A stretch of 64,000 nucleotides of DNA from Natronosporangium sp035305625 (GTDB lineage: Bacteria > Actinomycetota > Actinomycetes > Mycobacteriales > Micromonosporaceae), in the NCBI GenBank assembly GCA_963809545.1, contig CAWEKD010000005.1:124001-188000 (forward strand). The letters run 5' to 3'. The position numbers and the translations under genes are program-made. This document shows, piece by piece, positions 43,386-52,756 of this stretch (the first letter of the stretch is position 1; the number at the start of each line of letters is the position of its first letter). A model generated the notes under the pieces. The model was not told the origin of the DNA, ran no database searches, and saw nothing but the letters and a program-made list of their open reading frames with translations.

Positions 43386-43711
43386 TCTGCGCGAGGGTCA
43401 CTGACCTCCACGACAAACACAGCAGTACCGTAAGCGCAGATTTCTGACCACATTTCAGTGACGTACCGGGTGTCGAACCGCATTCCCACGATCGCGTTGG
43501 CTCCCAACCGACGCGCGTGCTCTATCATCGCTTGCACCGCGTCCAACCGATAGCGGGTAAGCACCTGGACGACCTTCGGGTTGCCGCCACCGTCCAGCAT
43601 CCGGACTCGTTCCTGGAATGGGTTTCGAGTACGCCCGGTTACGCCGATGACCTCTCCCAGCACTTGCCGGACATGGTAGCCGGGAACGCTGTCAGTGGTA
43701 ACCACTAACAT
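43328..43711 (-). CDS. YbjQ/UPF0145 family protein
   Basis: A 127-residue protein with the family start (MLVVTTDSVPGYHVRQVLGEVIGVTGR) and the segment RRLGANAIVGMRFD. Members assemble into small oligomeric rings and are sometimes called heavy-metal-binding, but no function is established. The C-terminal region is polar and overlaps the 3' end of ogt on the opposite strand. Confidence 0.9.
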   Translation of the reverse strand: MLVVTTDSVPGYHVRQVLGEVIGVTGRTRNPFQERVRMLDGGGNPKVVQVLTRYRLDAVQAMIEHARRLGANAIVGMRFDTRYVTEMWSEICAYGTAVFVVEVSDPRADQDPLPLTADAAMSTAESE

Positions 43712-44051
43712 CTGGCACCTCGCTCCCTAACGCGACCGGCCTCGCACCAGTCGCCATACCCGGAATCCCCGGCAATCCGCGGGATTAAACGCATCGGTGA
43801 CGTATGGCGAATACCCCATGGCTGGACACGGTTCACATCCGCCCCGCCATCCTCGGCAGTCCCGGCAGGAGCTCCTTGCCGCCACGGCTCTACCTCACCA
43901 CAGAAATCCCCACCAATTTCCACCGACCACAATGGGACTGGATCGTTTCCCGAATTCCACGATGATCCACCGACCGGGTTTGCGGAATAGCCGTACGGGT
44001 AGGCACGTTCCTGGAGTCCCTACGGGGGTCTGCCACAGGGGGTTAACAATT
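43712..44051. other. Divergent intergenic region, nothing named
   Basis: The 340 bp between ybjQ and the glycosyltransferase gene must hold both promoters. The open frame into the glycosyltransferase from 43797 is not protein-like before 44052. No clear -35/-10 pair, operator or hairpin was recognised. Confidence 0.4.
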
Positions 44052-45245
44052 ATGGACCGTTTCATGTTTGAACGCCCGAGCGGTGGTCGGCTGCGAATAG
44101 CCATGCTCGTTCCCCCGTGGTACGAGCTGCCGCCACCCGGATACGGCGGGCTGGAGCAGATGTGCGCAGCCCTGGTGGATTCGCTGGTGGCGAAGGGTCA
44201 CGATGTGACGGTAATCGGCGCCGGTATCCGAAATGGAACGCTAGGGAGATTCATCTCCACCATGGATGAGCCGCAACATCTGCGGTTGGGCGAGGGCCTG
44301 CCGGAGCTCGTCCACGTCGCCAGGGCCAACGACGTGATCGAGGATCTGGGCGTCGATGTGGTCCACGATCACACCTCGGCCGGATTGCTCACCGCACCCA
44401 CCCGGTCGGCACCTACGGTCGCGACCGTCCACAACTCTCCCGCCACCGAGTACGGGGATCTGCTGGCCGGTCTCAATGGCCGGGTACTGGCCGGTTCGGT
44501 GGCGCTGGTGGCGATCTCGGAGGCGCAACGCCGGCTGCGTCCGGATCTGCCCTGGGCTGCGGTGATCCACAACGGTCTGTCCACCGAGGCGATCACTGGC
44601 CTGCTTCCACCGGAACGGCTGGACGGACAGCCGGATGACGATCGACGGCACGTCCTGTGGCTGGCCCGGTTCAACCCTGACAAGGGGCCGGATCTGGCAA
44701 TCCAGGCCTGCCGCGCCGCGGGTCTGCCGCTGGTGCTGGCCGGCAAGTGCACGGAGCCCGGGGAGCGGCGCTATCTCAGCGAGACCATCGCCCCGATGCT
44801 CGGCCCGGACACCGAGCTGGTGCTCAACGCCAACCGGCAGCGGGTGGAGGCTCTTCTCCGGCGAGCCCGCTGTCTGATCATGCCGATCCGCTGGCAGGAG
44901 CCGTTCGGCATGGTGATGGTGGAGGCGATGGCCATGGGGGTACCGGTGGTCGCCATGAACCGGGGAGCGGTGCCGGAGGTGGTCCGGCATGGGGAGACCG
45001 GATTGATCTGCGACGAGCTCGCCGAGCTTCCCGACGCCCTCCACGAGGTGACGAAGATCGACCCCTATCGCTGCATGGCGCACGTCCAGCAGACCTTCTC
45101 CGCCGACCTGATGGCCGACCGGTACGAGCAGGTCTACCGGGACGCCATCCAGAGCGCGTCTCCTACCAGCGCGCCGGCCATGGCCGGGTTCACCCCTCCG
45201 GCCGAGGCCGAGTTGGATTTCTGGCCGACCTCCCACCGGTGGTGA
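44052..45245 (+). CDS. Glycosyltransferase family 4 protein
   Basis: A 397-residue GT-B enzyme. The N-terminal domain starts LRIAMLVPPWYELPPPGYGGLEQ (Gly-rich acceptor loop). The C-terminal donor domain has VLWLARFNPDKGPDLAIQA and the QEPFGMVMVEAMAMGVPVVAMNRGAVPEVV region with the Glu residues that hold the nucleotide sugar. Substrates are unknown. ATG 44052 follows AGGGGG. It is a single-gene unit closed by a 12-bp hairpin. Confidence 0.93.
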   Translation: MDRFMFERPSGGRLRIAMLVPPWYELPPPGYGGLEQMCAALVDSLVAKGHDVTVIGAGIRNGTLGRFISTMDEPQHLRLGEGLPELVHVARANDVIEDLGVDVVHDHTSAGLLTAPTRSAPTVATVHNSPATEYGDLLAGLNGRVLAGSVALVAISEAQRRLRPDLPWAAVIHNGLSTEAITGLLPPERLDGQPDDDRRHVLWLARFNPDKGPDLAIQACRAAGLPLVLAGKCTEPGERRYLSETIAPMLGPDTELVLNANRQRVEALLRRARCLIMPIRWQEPFGMVMVEAMAMGVPVVAMNRGAVPEVVRHGETGLICDELAELPDALHEVTKIDPYRCMAHVQQTFSADLMADRYEQVYRDAIQSASPTSAPAMAGFTPPAEAELDFWPTSHRW

Positions 45246-45263
45246 CACCGACCACCCAACCGC

Positions 45264-45291
45264 ACCGGCCGCCGGAATCCCGGCGGCCGGT
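45264..45291. terminator. Bidirectional terminator between the glycosyltransferase and a convergent gene
   Basis: ACCGGCCGCCGG pairs perfectly with its complement (12 bp) over a 4-base loop, 18 bases after the glycosyltransferase stop and 38 bases after the stop of the minus-strand glycine-rich protein gene. Confidence 0.7.
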
Positions 45292-45329
45292 CGCTGTGTC
45301 CACCACGGCGGGTGCGCCTCGGGGCGACG

Positions 45330-46100
45330 TCAGAACCCGCCGAAGTCTCCGAAGTCGCCGCCGAAATCGCCACCGAAGTCCCCGCCGAAATCGCCGCCGA
45401 AGTCGCCGCCGGCGTCGGCCCCGGGGTCGCCTCCGTGTTCCAAACCGTCTCCGAACCCGGCTTCGTAGCCGGCCGCGTAGCTGTAGCCCGGATCAGCGAA
45501 CGCGGGCGAGAACAGGGCGTTGAACAGCAGCATCCCGCCGACCGCCCCGGCCGCTCCCGCCAGGGCCGGCTTCCAGATCGGCTGCGAATACCACCCGGCC
45601 GGCACCGGACGCCCATGCACCCGGCCACCCGGGTAGTAGTACGGGGTGTCCTCGCTCGGGTTGGGGCCGGCCTTGTACACCTGGCCCTGCACCTCCACCG
45701 ACCGCTCCTTGGTCAGCTGGCCCGCGCCCTGCGCCGCGGCCAGCGGCGGCAGGTCGGGGCCGGGGTCGATGCCCATCGCGATCCGCGCCGCCCGCACGTA
45801 CATCAACCCTTCCAGCGCGGTCTCCCGCGCCAGCCGGTACTGGTGCGGGGTGCGGGCCTGCTCCAGCTGGGAACCGGCGGCGTTGTAGCGCTCGCTGGCG
45901 TCCGCCAGCGCCTGTCGGACCGCGGGATCGCTGCCGCCCTCAAGGTTCATGATCTGGCCGCCGAGCCGCTCATACCAGCGGCGGGCCTCCGCGGCGGCGT
46001 CAGAGAGTTCACGTTCCTGGCGTGCTTTGGACTCTTTCTGCCACCACCAAAACGCGCCACCGACCAGCAGAACCAACAGGAACAACAGCACCGCTTCCAT
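45330..46100 (-). CDS. Membrane-anchored protein with GGDF tetrapeptide repeat tail
   Basis: A 256-residue protein: an N-terminal transmembrane helix (residues 3-20), a charged helical region to about residue 110 (QKESKARQERELSDAAAEAR), a short Pro/Tyr-rich linker, a second hydrophobic stretch near 178-200, and a Gly/Asp/Phe-rich tail with five GGDF repeats ending DFGGF. The repeats are not the diguanylate cyclase GGDEF. Families with similar layout exist in actinobacteria but I cannot name one with confidence. It is followed by a shared terminator and lies downstream of ispH on the same strand's opposite side. Confidence 0.7.
   Translation of the reverse strand: MEAVLLFLLVLLVGGAFWWWQKESKARQERELSDAAAEARRWYERLGGQIMNLEGGSDPAVRQALADASERYNAAGSQLEQARTPHQYRLARETALEGLMYVRAARIAMGIDPGPDLPPLAAAQGAGQLTKERSVEVQGQVYKAGPNPSEDTPYYYPGGRVHGRPVPAGWYSQPIWKPALAGAAGAVGGMLLFNALFSPAFADPGYSYAAGYEAGFGDGLEHGGDPGADAGGDFGGDFGGDFGGDFGGDFGDFGGF
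45333..45410 (-). repeat. Tandem 12-bp coding repeats (GGDF)
   Basis: Five near-identical 12-bp units encode Gly-Gly-Asp-Phe in tandem (45351-45410), followed by a partial unit. This is a slippage-prone coding microsatellite at the 3' end of the gene. Confidence 0.85.
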
Positions 46101-46183
46101 ACCTCAACGCTACCCGACTGTCCGGAGGGCACCAGAGGTCACACTTCCGGCCCGGTGGGCGGATGGGAGCGGTGGTCGGTGGC

Positions 46184-47239
46184 TCAGTGCCCGACCCGGT
46201 CGGCCAGCTCCGCCGCGGTCTTCGCCGCCCGCGCGGCGGCGGCGGCGCGGAGGTCCTTCTTCAGCTGCTGCGGCAACGCGAACGTCAGCGTCTCCTTGGC
46301 GGTGGTCACCTCCGCGACCTCGGTGAAGCCGCGCTCGGCCAGGTGATCCAGCACCTGCATGACCAGCTCATCCGGCACACTCGCCCCAGAGGTCAACCCG
46401 ACGGTGGTGACTCCCTCCAGCCACGCCTCGTCGATCTCGTGGGCGTAGTCCACCAGGTAGGCGGCGCGCGCACCGGCCTGCAGGGCCACCTCCACCAGCC
46501 GCATGGAGTTGGACGAGTTGCGGGAGCCCACCACGATCACCAGATCGCAGTCGGGAGCGATCTTCTTGACCACCTGCTGCCGGTTCTGGGTGGCGTAGCA
46601 GATGTCGTCGCTCGGCGGTGACTGCAGCAACGGCAGCCTGGCCCGCAGCCGTTCCACCGTTTCCATCGTCTCGTCCACCGACAGGGTGGTCTGCGACAAC
46701 CACACCACCTTGGAGGGATCCCGCACGGTTACCCGATCGGCGTCCTCCGGACCCTCAATCAGCTGGATGTGGTCCGGGGCCTCACCGGCGGTACCCTCCA
46801 CCTCTTCGTGTCCGGCGTGCCCGATCAGCAGGATGTCGTACCCCTCCCGGGCGTACCGGCGCGCCTCGTTGTGGACCTTGGTGACCAGCGGGCAGGTGGC
46901 GTCGATGGTCCGCAGCTTGCGCTGCTCCGCCTGCCGATACACCTCCGGCGCCACCCCGTGCGCCGAGAAGATCACCATCGCCCCCTCGGGGACCTCGTTC
47001 AGCTCCTCGACGAAGATCGCCCCGCGCTTCTCCAGGGTGCTGACCACGTGCCGGTTGTGCACGATCTGCTTGCGGACATAGATCGGCGGGCCGTACAGCT
47101 CCAACGCTTGCTCTACGGTCTGCACCGCCCGGTCGACACCCGCGCAGTAACCACGCGGGCTGGCCAGCAGCACCCGCTTGCGCTGAGGCTCGGAGAGGTC
47201 GGTCGGCTGGGGGTCATGGCTTGCAGTCACGCCGCCCAT
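46184..47239 (-). CDS. ispH: 4-hydroxy-3-methylbut-2-enyl diphosphate reductase IspH
   Basis: IspH makes IPP and DMAPP in the last step of the MEP isoprenoid pathway. The 351-residue protein has the three iron-sulfur Cys in PRGYCAGVDRAV, DATCPLVTKVH and DDICYATQNRQ, plus the HAGHEEVEGT and catalytic-Glu regions. A GTG at 47230 is an alternative start (348 residues). The open frame to 47632 overlaps divergent xseA and is rejected. A C-terminal helical extension follows the core. Confidence 0.96.
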   Translation of the reverse strand: MGGVTASHDPQPTDLSEPQRKRVLLASPRGYCAGVDRAVQTVEQALELYGPPIYVRKQIVHNRHVVSTLEKRGAIFVEELNEVPEGAMVIFSAHGVAPEVYRQAEQRKLRTIDATCPLVTKVHNEARRYAREGYDILLIGHAGHEEVEGTAGEAPDHIQLIEGPEDADRVTVRDPSKVVWLSQTTLSVDETMETVERLRARLPLLQSPPSDDICYATQNRQQVVKKIAPDCDLVIVVGSRNSSNSMRLVEVALQAGARAAYLVDYAHEIDEAWLEGVTTVGLTSGASVPDELVMQVLDHLAERGFTEVAEVTTAKETLTFALPQQLKKDLRAAAAARAAKTAAELADRVGH

Positions 47240-47399
47240 CCTACGGGGCCGGACCAGGGCGTCCACCCGATCGCCGCTGCTCCCGCCCCACCACGGTGGG
47301 TGAGGAGGCCGCCGGGGGCACGGGCCGATCCAAAGACCGGGCCGGGCCAGCCGCGCCGCGGTCGGCGGGGACGACCGTCCCGGCCGGTACCCTGAGCCC

Positions 47400-48686
47400 G
47401 TGAACCAGCCCGTGACCTCCCCGGCGGGCAGCGGCGGTCCGCCCCGCAGCAGCCCCGAGCAGCCCTGGCCGGTCCGGGTGGTCAGCCAGCGGATCGGCGA
47501 ATGGATCGGCCGGCTCGGCTGGGTGTGGGTGGACGGGCAGGTGGCGCAGATCTCCCGCCGCCCCGGCACCAGCACGGTGTTCCTCACCCTCCGCGACCCC
47601 GCGGCGGATCTCAGCCTCACTGTCACCACCAACCGGGACGTACTGGACAGCGGCGCCCCGGAGCTGGCCGAAGGGGCCCGGGTGGTGCTGCACGCCCGGC
47701 CCGCCTTCTACCCGGCCCGCGGCACCCTGTCCCTGCGGGCGGACGAGATCCGCCAGGTAGGGGTGGGGGAGCTGCTCGCCCGGATCGAGCGGTTGCGCCG
47801 ACTGCTGCGGGCGGAGGGGTTGTTCGATCCCGCCCGGAAGCGGCGCCCGCCGTTCCTGCCGCATCGGGTCGGGCTCATCACCGGCCGCGCCAGCGCCGCG
47901 GAGCGGGACGTGGTGGCGGTCGGCCGCCGCCGGTGGCCCGCGGTGCAGTTCCGGATCATGAACGTGGCGGTGCAGGGGCCGAGCGCGGTACCGCAGATCA
48001 TCGACGCGCTGCGGGTGCTGGACGCCGACCCGGAGGTCGACGTGATCATCCTGGCGCGGGGTGGCGGCAGTGTGGAGGACCTGCTGCCGTTCTCGGACGA
48101 GGCCCTGTGCCGGGCGGTGGCCGCCGCCCGGACCCCGGTAGTCACCGCGATCGGGCACGAAACCGACACCCCGCTGGTGGACTTCGTGGCCGATGTCCGC
48201 GCCGCCACCCCCACCGACGCTGCCAAACGGGTCATACCGGATCTCGCGGAGGAGCGGCGCCTGCTCGACGTGGCCCGGATCCGGCTGCGCCGCGCCATGA
48301 CCGGCCTCGTGGACCGGGAGCAACGGCAATTGGAGGCGCTGCGCAGCCGCCCGGCCCTGGCCCGCCCCCACCAGCTGCTGGACCGCTGCGCCGAGGACCT
48401 GGCCGGGCTGCGGGCGCGGGCGGCCCGCTGCCTGTACCACCGGTGGGAGGTCGCCGCCGATGAGCTGCGCCACACCCTGGCCCGGCTCCGGGCCCTCTCC
48501 CCCGCCGCCACCATGGCCCGGGGGTACGCGATCGTGCAGCGGGCCGACGGTCAGGTGGTCCGGGCCGCTACCGAGGTGACCGAGGCGGAGCCGGTGCGGG
48601 TGCGCCTGGCCGCGGGGGAGCTGACCGCCACGGTGACCAGCGTCCACCCCACCGCGCCGTCCCGGGACCGTCTGCCGGCGGATTAA
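47400..48686 (+). CDS. xseA: Exodeoxyribonuclease VII large subunit XseA
   Basis: A 428-residue protein: OB-fold domain (VWVDGQVAQISRRPGTSTVFLTLRD), the catalytic ExoVII_L domain (VGLITGRASAAERDVV, ILARGGGSVEDLLPFSDE, TAIGHETDTPLVDFVAD), and a helical C-terminus that binds the small subunits. GTG 47400 lacks a clear ribosome binding site but gives a normal N-terminus. No xseB frame follows, although the small-subunit gene is usually adjacent. Confidence 0.95.
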   Translation: MNQPVTSPAGSGGPPRSSPEQPWPVRVVSQRIGEWIGRLGWVWVDGQVAQISRRPGTSTVFLTLRDPAADLSLTVTTNRDVLDSGAPELAEGARVVLHARPAFYPARGTLSLRADEIRQVGVGELLARIERLRRLLRAEGLFDPARKRRPPFLPHRVGLITGRASAAERDVVAVGRRRWPAVQFRIMNVAVQGPSAVPQIIDALRVLDADPEVDVIILARGGGSVEDLLPFSDEALCRAVAAARTPVVTAIGHETDTPLVDFVADVRAATPTDAAKRVIPDLAEERRLLDVARIRLRRAMTGLVDREQRQLEALRSRPALARPHQLLDRCAEDLAGLRARAARCLYHRWEVAADELRHTLARLRALSPAATMARGYAIVQRADGQVVRAATEVTEAEPVRVRLAAGELTATVTSVHPTAPSRDRLPAD

Positions 48687-48775
48687 CCCGCACCGGGTCC
48701 TCCGGGAGAGGGGCGATCGGTCCCGATCGGGCGATTCCACGGACCCCCTATCCGCCGGATTTCGTTACTCAGAGT

Positions 48776-49759
48776 GTGCTAGCCGTTCTTTTGCGTGAAG
48801 AATCGCTCGGTGAGGCGGTCGCCGCCCCCGAGTCCGGCCTCCCCAGCGTCGGGGTCGTCATCCCCGCCGGCCACCGCCCCGGACGGTTGCCCCACGCGTT
48901 GTCCTCCGTCCTCCGCCAGGACTATCAGGGTCCGCTGCGGGTGGTCGTGGTCTACGACTCGCCCCGCCGCCCGAGCCCCGGTCGGGTCCGGCCACTGATC
49001 CCACACCGGGAGGATCGGCCGGTAACCGTCCTGACCAACACCCGTACCCCCGGACTGACCGGGGCCCGCAACACCGGGGTGCTGGCCCTCACCACGGACC
49101 TGGTCGCCTTCTGCGACGAGACCGCCGAATGGGAGCCGGGCAAACTGACCGCGCAGGTCACCGCGCTCGCCCGCACCCCCGACGCGGAGCTGGTCACCTG
49201 CGGGGTGGCCTACCCGAGCCGGGGCGGGTGGACCCCTCGACTGGCCGGAGTGAACCGGCTCCGCCTGGCCGACCTGGCGCGGACGCGCCTGGTCCGGTTC
49301 CCGTCCTCCACGTTCCTCGCCCGCCGGGAAGCGCTGGTCGCACCGCACCGGATCGGCCTGCTGGCCGAAGACGCTCCCGGCCAACGCAACGAGGACTGGG
49401 ACCTACTGCTGCGGGCCGCCCGGCGAACCCCACCGGCGCACGTGGACGCGCCGCTGGTACGGGTGCCGCCCCCACGACCGAACAGCACCGAGTACGCCAC
49501 CGACCTCTCTTCCCTGCGTTGGATCATGGCCCGCCATCCGGAGATCCGGCGCTTCCCCGGCGCCGCCCGACTCTATGGCCAACTCGCCTGCTGGTCGGCG
49601 GCGCTCGGCAACCGCCGCGACGCCTGGCACTGGGCCCGGCAGGCGGTCCGCCGGAACTGGCGTGAACCCCGCGCCGCGCTCGCCCTGGCCGCGCTCAGCG
49701 GCGCGGTCCAGATCCAATCCCTGCTGGCGACCCTGAACCGCCGCGGCCACCCGCTGTGA
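48776..49759 (+). CDS. Glycosyltransferase family 2-like protein
   Basis: A 327-residue protein with a GT-A start (PSVGVVIPAGHRPGRLPHALSSVLRQDY), the GLTGARNTGVLAL segment, and FCDETAEWEPGKL where DET takes the place of the metal-binding DxD. A C-terminal helical region of about 80 residues follows. The sugar and acceptor are unknown. The GTG start at 48776 has no strong ribosome binding site. A 13-bp hairpin separates it from convergent pruA. Confidence 0.85.
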   Translation: MLAVLLREESLGEAVAAPESGLPSVGVVIPAGHRPGRLPHALSSVLRQDYQGPLRVVVVYDSPRRPSPGRVRPLIPHREDRPVTVLTNTRTPGLTGARNTGVLALTTDLVAFCDETAEWEPGKLTAQVTALARTPDAELVTCGVAYPSRGGWTPRLAGVNRLRLADLARTRLVRFPSSTFLARREALVAPHRIGLLAEDAPGQRNEDWDLLLRAARRTPPAHVDAPLVRVPPPRPNSTEYATDLSSLRWIMARHPEIRRFPGAARLYGQLACWSAALGNRRDAWHWARQAVRRNWREPRAALALAALSGAVQIQSLLATLNRRGHPL

Positions 49760-49767
49760 CCCCGGAG

Positions 49768-49807
49768 GAGGGTGCCCTTCCGGCGGCTTTCCCCGAAGGG
49801 CACCCTC
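49768..49807. terminator. Bidirectional terminator between the glycosyltransferase and pruA
   Basis: GAGGGTGCCCTTC pairs perfectly (13 bp) with its complement over a 14-base loop, eight bases after one stop codon and nine after the other. Confidence 0.75.
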
Positions 49808-49816
49808 TCCGCCAGG

Positions 49817-51448
49817 TCACTCCGCCATGTGCGGGTAGGTGTGGTCGGTCGGCGGGACGAAGGTCTCCTTGATGACCCGCGGCGAGACCCACCGCAGCAG
49901 GTTGTGCCAGGAGCCCGCCTTGTCGTTGGTGCCGCTGGCCCGGGCACCCCCGAACGGCTGCTGCCCCACGATCGAGCCGGTCGGCTTGTCGTTGAGGTAG
50001 AAGTTGCCGGCGGCGTACCGCAGCACCTCGCTAGCCCAGGCCGCCACCCGCTTGTCGTCGGCGAACACCGCCCCGGTCAGCGCGTACGGGGACACCGACT
50101 CCGCCTGCCGGACCACGGTCTCGAACTGGTCGTCCTCGAACACGTACACCGCCAGGATCGGCCCGAAGTACTCGGTGGTGAACACCTCGTGCTCCGGGTC
50201 GGTGCACTCCACCAGGGTGGGTCGGACGAACCAGCCCTCCGAGTCGTCGCAGGTCCCACCGGCCAGCACGGTGCAGACATCGGACTTGCGGATCCGCTCC
50301 AGCGCGGCCGCGTGCTTGGCGAACGCCTGGGCGTCGATCACCGCCCCGCCGAAGTTCCGGAAGTCGGTCACGTCCCCGTACGTCAACGACTCCGTGGTGG
50401 CGACCAGCCGGTCCCGCAGCCCGCCCTCCCACAGCGACCGCGGGATGTACGCCCGGGAGGCGGCCGAGCACTTCTGGCCCTGGTATTCGTACGCGCCCCG
50501 GATCAGCGCGGTGTGCAGCGCGTCCACGTTGGCACTGGTGTGGGCGATGACAAAGTCCTTGCCCCCGGTCTCGCCCACGATCCGGGGGAAGTTGCGATAC
50601 CGGCCGATGTTCTCCCCGATCGTGCGCCACAGTAGCCGGAAGGTCTCGGCCGAGCCGGTGAAGTGCAGCCCGGCCAGGTCCTCATCGAACAGCGCCACCT
50701 CGGACACTGCCAGCCCATCCCCGGTCACCATGTTGATGACCCCCGGCGGCAGGCCGGCGGCCTCGAACAATCGCATCGTGAAGTGGGCGGCGAACTGCTG
50801 CGTGGGCGAGGGCTTCCACACCACCGGTACGCCCATCAGCGCCGGCGCGGCCGGTAGGTTGCCCGCGATCGCGGTGAAGTTGAACGGGGTGATCGCGTAC
50901 ACGAACCCCTCCAACGGCCGGTGGTCGAACCGGTTCCAGACCCCCGGCACCGACAGGGGCTGCTCCGCCAACAGTCGGCGTCCGAACGCGACGTTGAACC
51001 GCAGGAAGTCGATCAGCTCGCAGGCCGCGTCGATCTCGGCCTGCTGCACCGTTTTGGACTGCCCCAGCATGGTGGCGGCGTTCAGCGTGTCCCGCCACGG
51101 GCCGGCGAGCAGGTCGGCGGCCCGCAGAAAGATCGCCGCGCGGTCCTCATACGACATCGACCGCCACATCGGCCCGGCTTCCTTGGCTGCCGTCACCGCG
51201 GCCTGCGCGTCTGCGTTGGTCGCATTGTGCATGACTCCCAGCACATGCCGGCGGCGGTGTGGCTGGACGACCTCGATCGGCTCCCCTCCGCCCATCCGCT
51301 GCTCCCCGCCGATGGTCATCGGCAGATCCAAGGGAGTGGCGGCGAGCTCGGCGAGTCGCCGTTGCAGGTCGGCCCGCTCCTGGGTCCCAGGGGCGTAGCT
51401 GCGGACCGGCTCGTTACGGGGTTCGGGCACGGTGAAGATGGCGTCCAT
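49817..51448 (-). CDS. pruA: L-glutamate gamma-semialdehyde dehydrogenase (P5C dehydrogenase) PruA
   Basis: The enzyme oxidises glutamate semialdehyde to glutamate in proline catabolism. The 543-residue aldehyde dehydrogenase has FTGSAETFRLLW (NAD site), catalytic Glu in VGETGGKDFVI, and catalytic Cys in YQGQKCSAASR. ATG 51448 has GAGGAG upstream and gives the usual length. The open frame to 51742 overlaps the divergent gene. A proline dehydrogenase gene is not adjacent. Confidence 0.95.
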   Translation of the reverse strand: MDAIFTVPEPRNEPVRSYAPGTQERADLQRRLAELAATPLDLPMTIGGEQRMGGGEPIEVVQPHRRRHVLGVMHNATNADAQAAVTAAKEAGPMWRSMSYEDRAAIFLRAADLLAGPWRDTLNAATMLGQSKTVQQAEIDAACELIDFLRFNVAFGRRLLAEQPLSVPGVWNRFDHRPLEGFVYAITPFNFTAIAGNLPAAPALMGVPVVWKPSPTQQFAAHFTMRLFEAAGLPPGVINMVTGDGLAVSEVALFDEDLAGLHFTGSAETFRLLWRTIGENIGRYRNFPRIVGETGGKDFVIAHTSANVDALHTALIRGAYEYQGQKCSAASRAYIPRSLWEGGLRDRLVATTESLTYGDVTDFRNFGGAVIDAQAFAKHAAALERIRKSDVCTVLAGGTCDDSEGWFVRPTLVECTDPEHEVFTTEYFGPILAVYVFEDDQFETVVRQAESVSPYALTGAVFADDKRVAAWASEVLRYAAGNFYLNDKPTGSIVGQQPFGGARASGTNDKAGSWHNLLRWVSPRVIKETFVPPTDHTYPHMAE

Positions 51449-51595
51449 CGCACACTCCTCGATCTCGGCAGCGTTGGCGAGTCTCCGGGTCTGTTTCGTA
51501 TCCTCCCACGCTGTCCGACCCACCCACCAACCCCAATGCCAACCGCCGCGTACTCTGAACAGAGGCCTGCTGGCGAAGGTAAGGGATCGGCGGAG

Positions 51596-52756
51596 ATGAA
51601 CGAGCAGCGCCCAGGGGCGACGCCCGCGCCCGACCACCCAACGGGGCGCCCGGCCCAGCATCCGGCCGGGGAAGAACCTACGGAGGCGGCCATGGCGGAC
51701 CGGCCCGCCGGCGATCACGACCCCGATCAGCAGCACCTCCACGGACCGGCCGACCGGGGCACCGACACCGGCGCCCCCGGCGCGGGCACCTTGGCGGTGC
51801 TGGCGGTGGCCTGGCTCCTGGTGATGCTGTCCTCCCTACGGCAAGCGGTGGGGACCGACGCCGGTGACCGGGCACTCACCATCACCCGGGCCGCCCTCGA
51901 ACTACCGCAGGTGATCTCGGCCAGCCTGGTCACCGGAGTGGCGGTGGGCCTGGCCGCCGGTAACCTCCTCGCCCGGTTCCGCCCCTCGGTGTTGATCCGA
52001 CCGGTGCGCCGTCTACTGATCAGCGGCGCGGCCGGCGCGGTGACCGGCCTGGCGGTGGCCACCCCGGTGCTGCTGGGATACGAGCATTTGCCGTCGATCG
52101 CCGGGATCAGCACCGCGATCGCGGTGGCGGCCCTGCTCGGCGGTCTCCTGAGCGGGATCCGGCACCGGGTGGTGGTCGCGGCCGGCACCGGCGCCACCTT
52201 GGCGGTGTTCCTGGTGGGGCTGCTGGAGCAGGCGTTCCAGGGCGATCTGCGGGTGCTGTTCGGCGCCGGGACGGATCCCGAATCGGTGGTGGCGGCCAGC
52301 GGATGGGTGGTGCTGACCGCCTCCCTGGTGGCCGGCGCGGCGGCCGGGGTCCTCAGCTACCTCTACCTGCGCCGCAGCGGCCCGTCCCGGCTACGCTGGC
52401 CCGCCTATCTCCTCGCCGGGGCCATGCCGGGGCTGCTGGTGCTGGCGGCCGAGGTCGTCACCCGGCTCGGGGGCGCCCGACTGTTCTCGCTGGTCAGCGC
52501 GGCCAGCGTCAGTGACGAGCTGGTGCTGAGCTACTTCCACGCCGCGCGGATCAACCGGGCGCTGATCGTGCTGTTCGTGGGCGCCCTGGTGGCTATCTTC
52601 CTGCTGGGTCGGTCCCTACCATCCCGTCCGGCGACTGATGACCCGCCGAGCGACGACGCCCCGCCGACCGGGAGCGGCCCGGCGGATCCCCCGCCCACCT
52701 CCCCGGCGGACCAACCCACCTCGGGTGACCAGCGGACGACTCAGCCGACCAACTGA
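51596..52756 (+). CDS. Polytopic membrane protein with charged termini
   Basis: A 386-residue protein: a Pro/Asp/His-rich N-terminus of about 60 residues, about eight transmembrane helices (residues 65-345), and a Pro/Asp/Ser-rich C-terminus of 45 residues. No catalytic motif or known family was recognised. It is divergent from pruA and overlaps the convergent DUF6912 gene by 16 bp at the 3' end. Confidence 0.75.
   Translation: MNEQRPGATPAPDHPTGRPAQHPAGEEPTEAAMADRPAGDHDPDQQHLHGPADRGTDTGAPGAGTLAVLAVAWLLVMLSSLRQAVGTDAGDRALTITRAALELPQVISASLVTGVAVGLAAGNLLARFRPSVLIRPVRRLLISGAAGAVTGLAVATPVLLGYEHLPSIAGISTAIAVAALLGGLLSGIRHRVVVAAGTGATLAVFLVGLLEQAFQGDLRVLFGAGTDPESVVAASGWVVLTASLVAGAAAGVLSYLYLRRSGPSRLRWPAYLLAGAMPGLLVLAAEVVTRLGGARLFSLVSAASVSDELVLSYFHAARINRALIVLFVGALVAIFLLGRSLPSRPATDDPPSDDAPPTGSGPADPPPTSPADQPTSGDQRTTQPTN

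Noticed and set aside
45333..45410. Short-repeat array resembling CRISPR
   Set aside because: The units are contiguous 12-bp coding repeats for GGDF without spacers.
45333..45410. GGDF as a diguanylate cyclase signature
   Set aside because: It is a tandem low-complexity tail, not a GGDEF domain.
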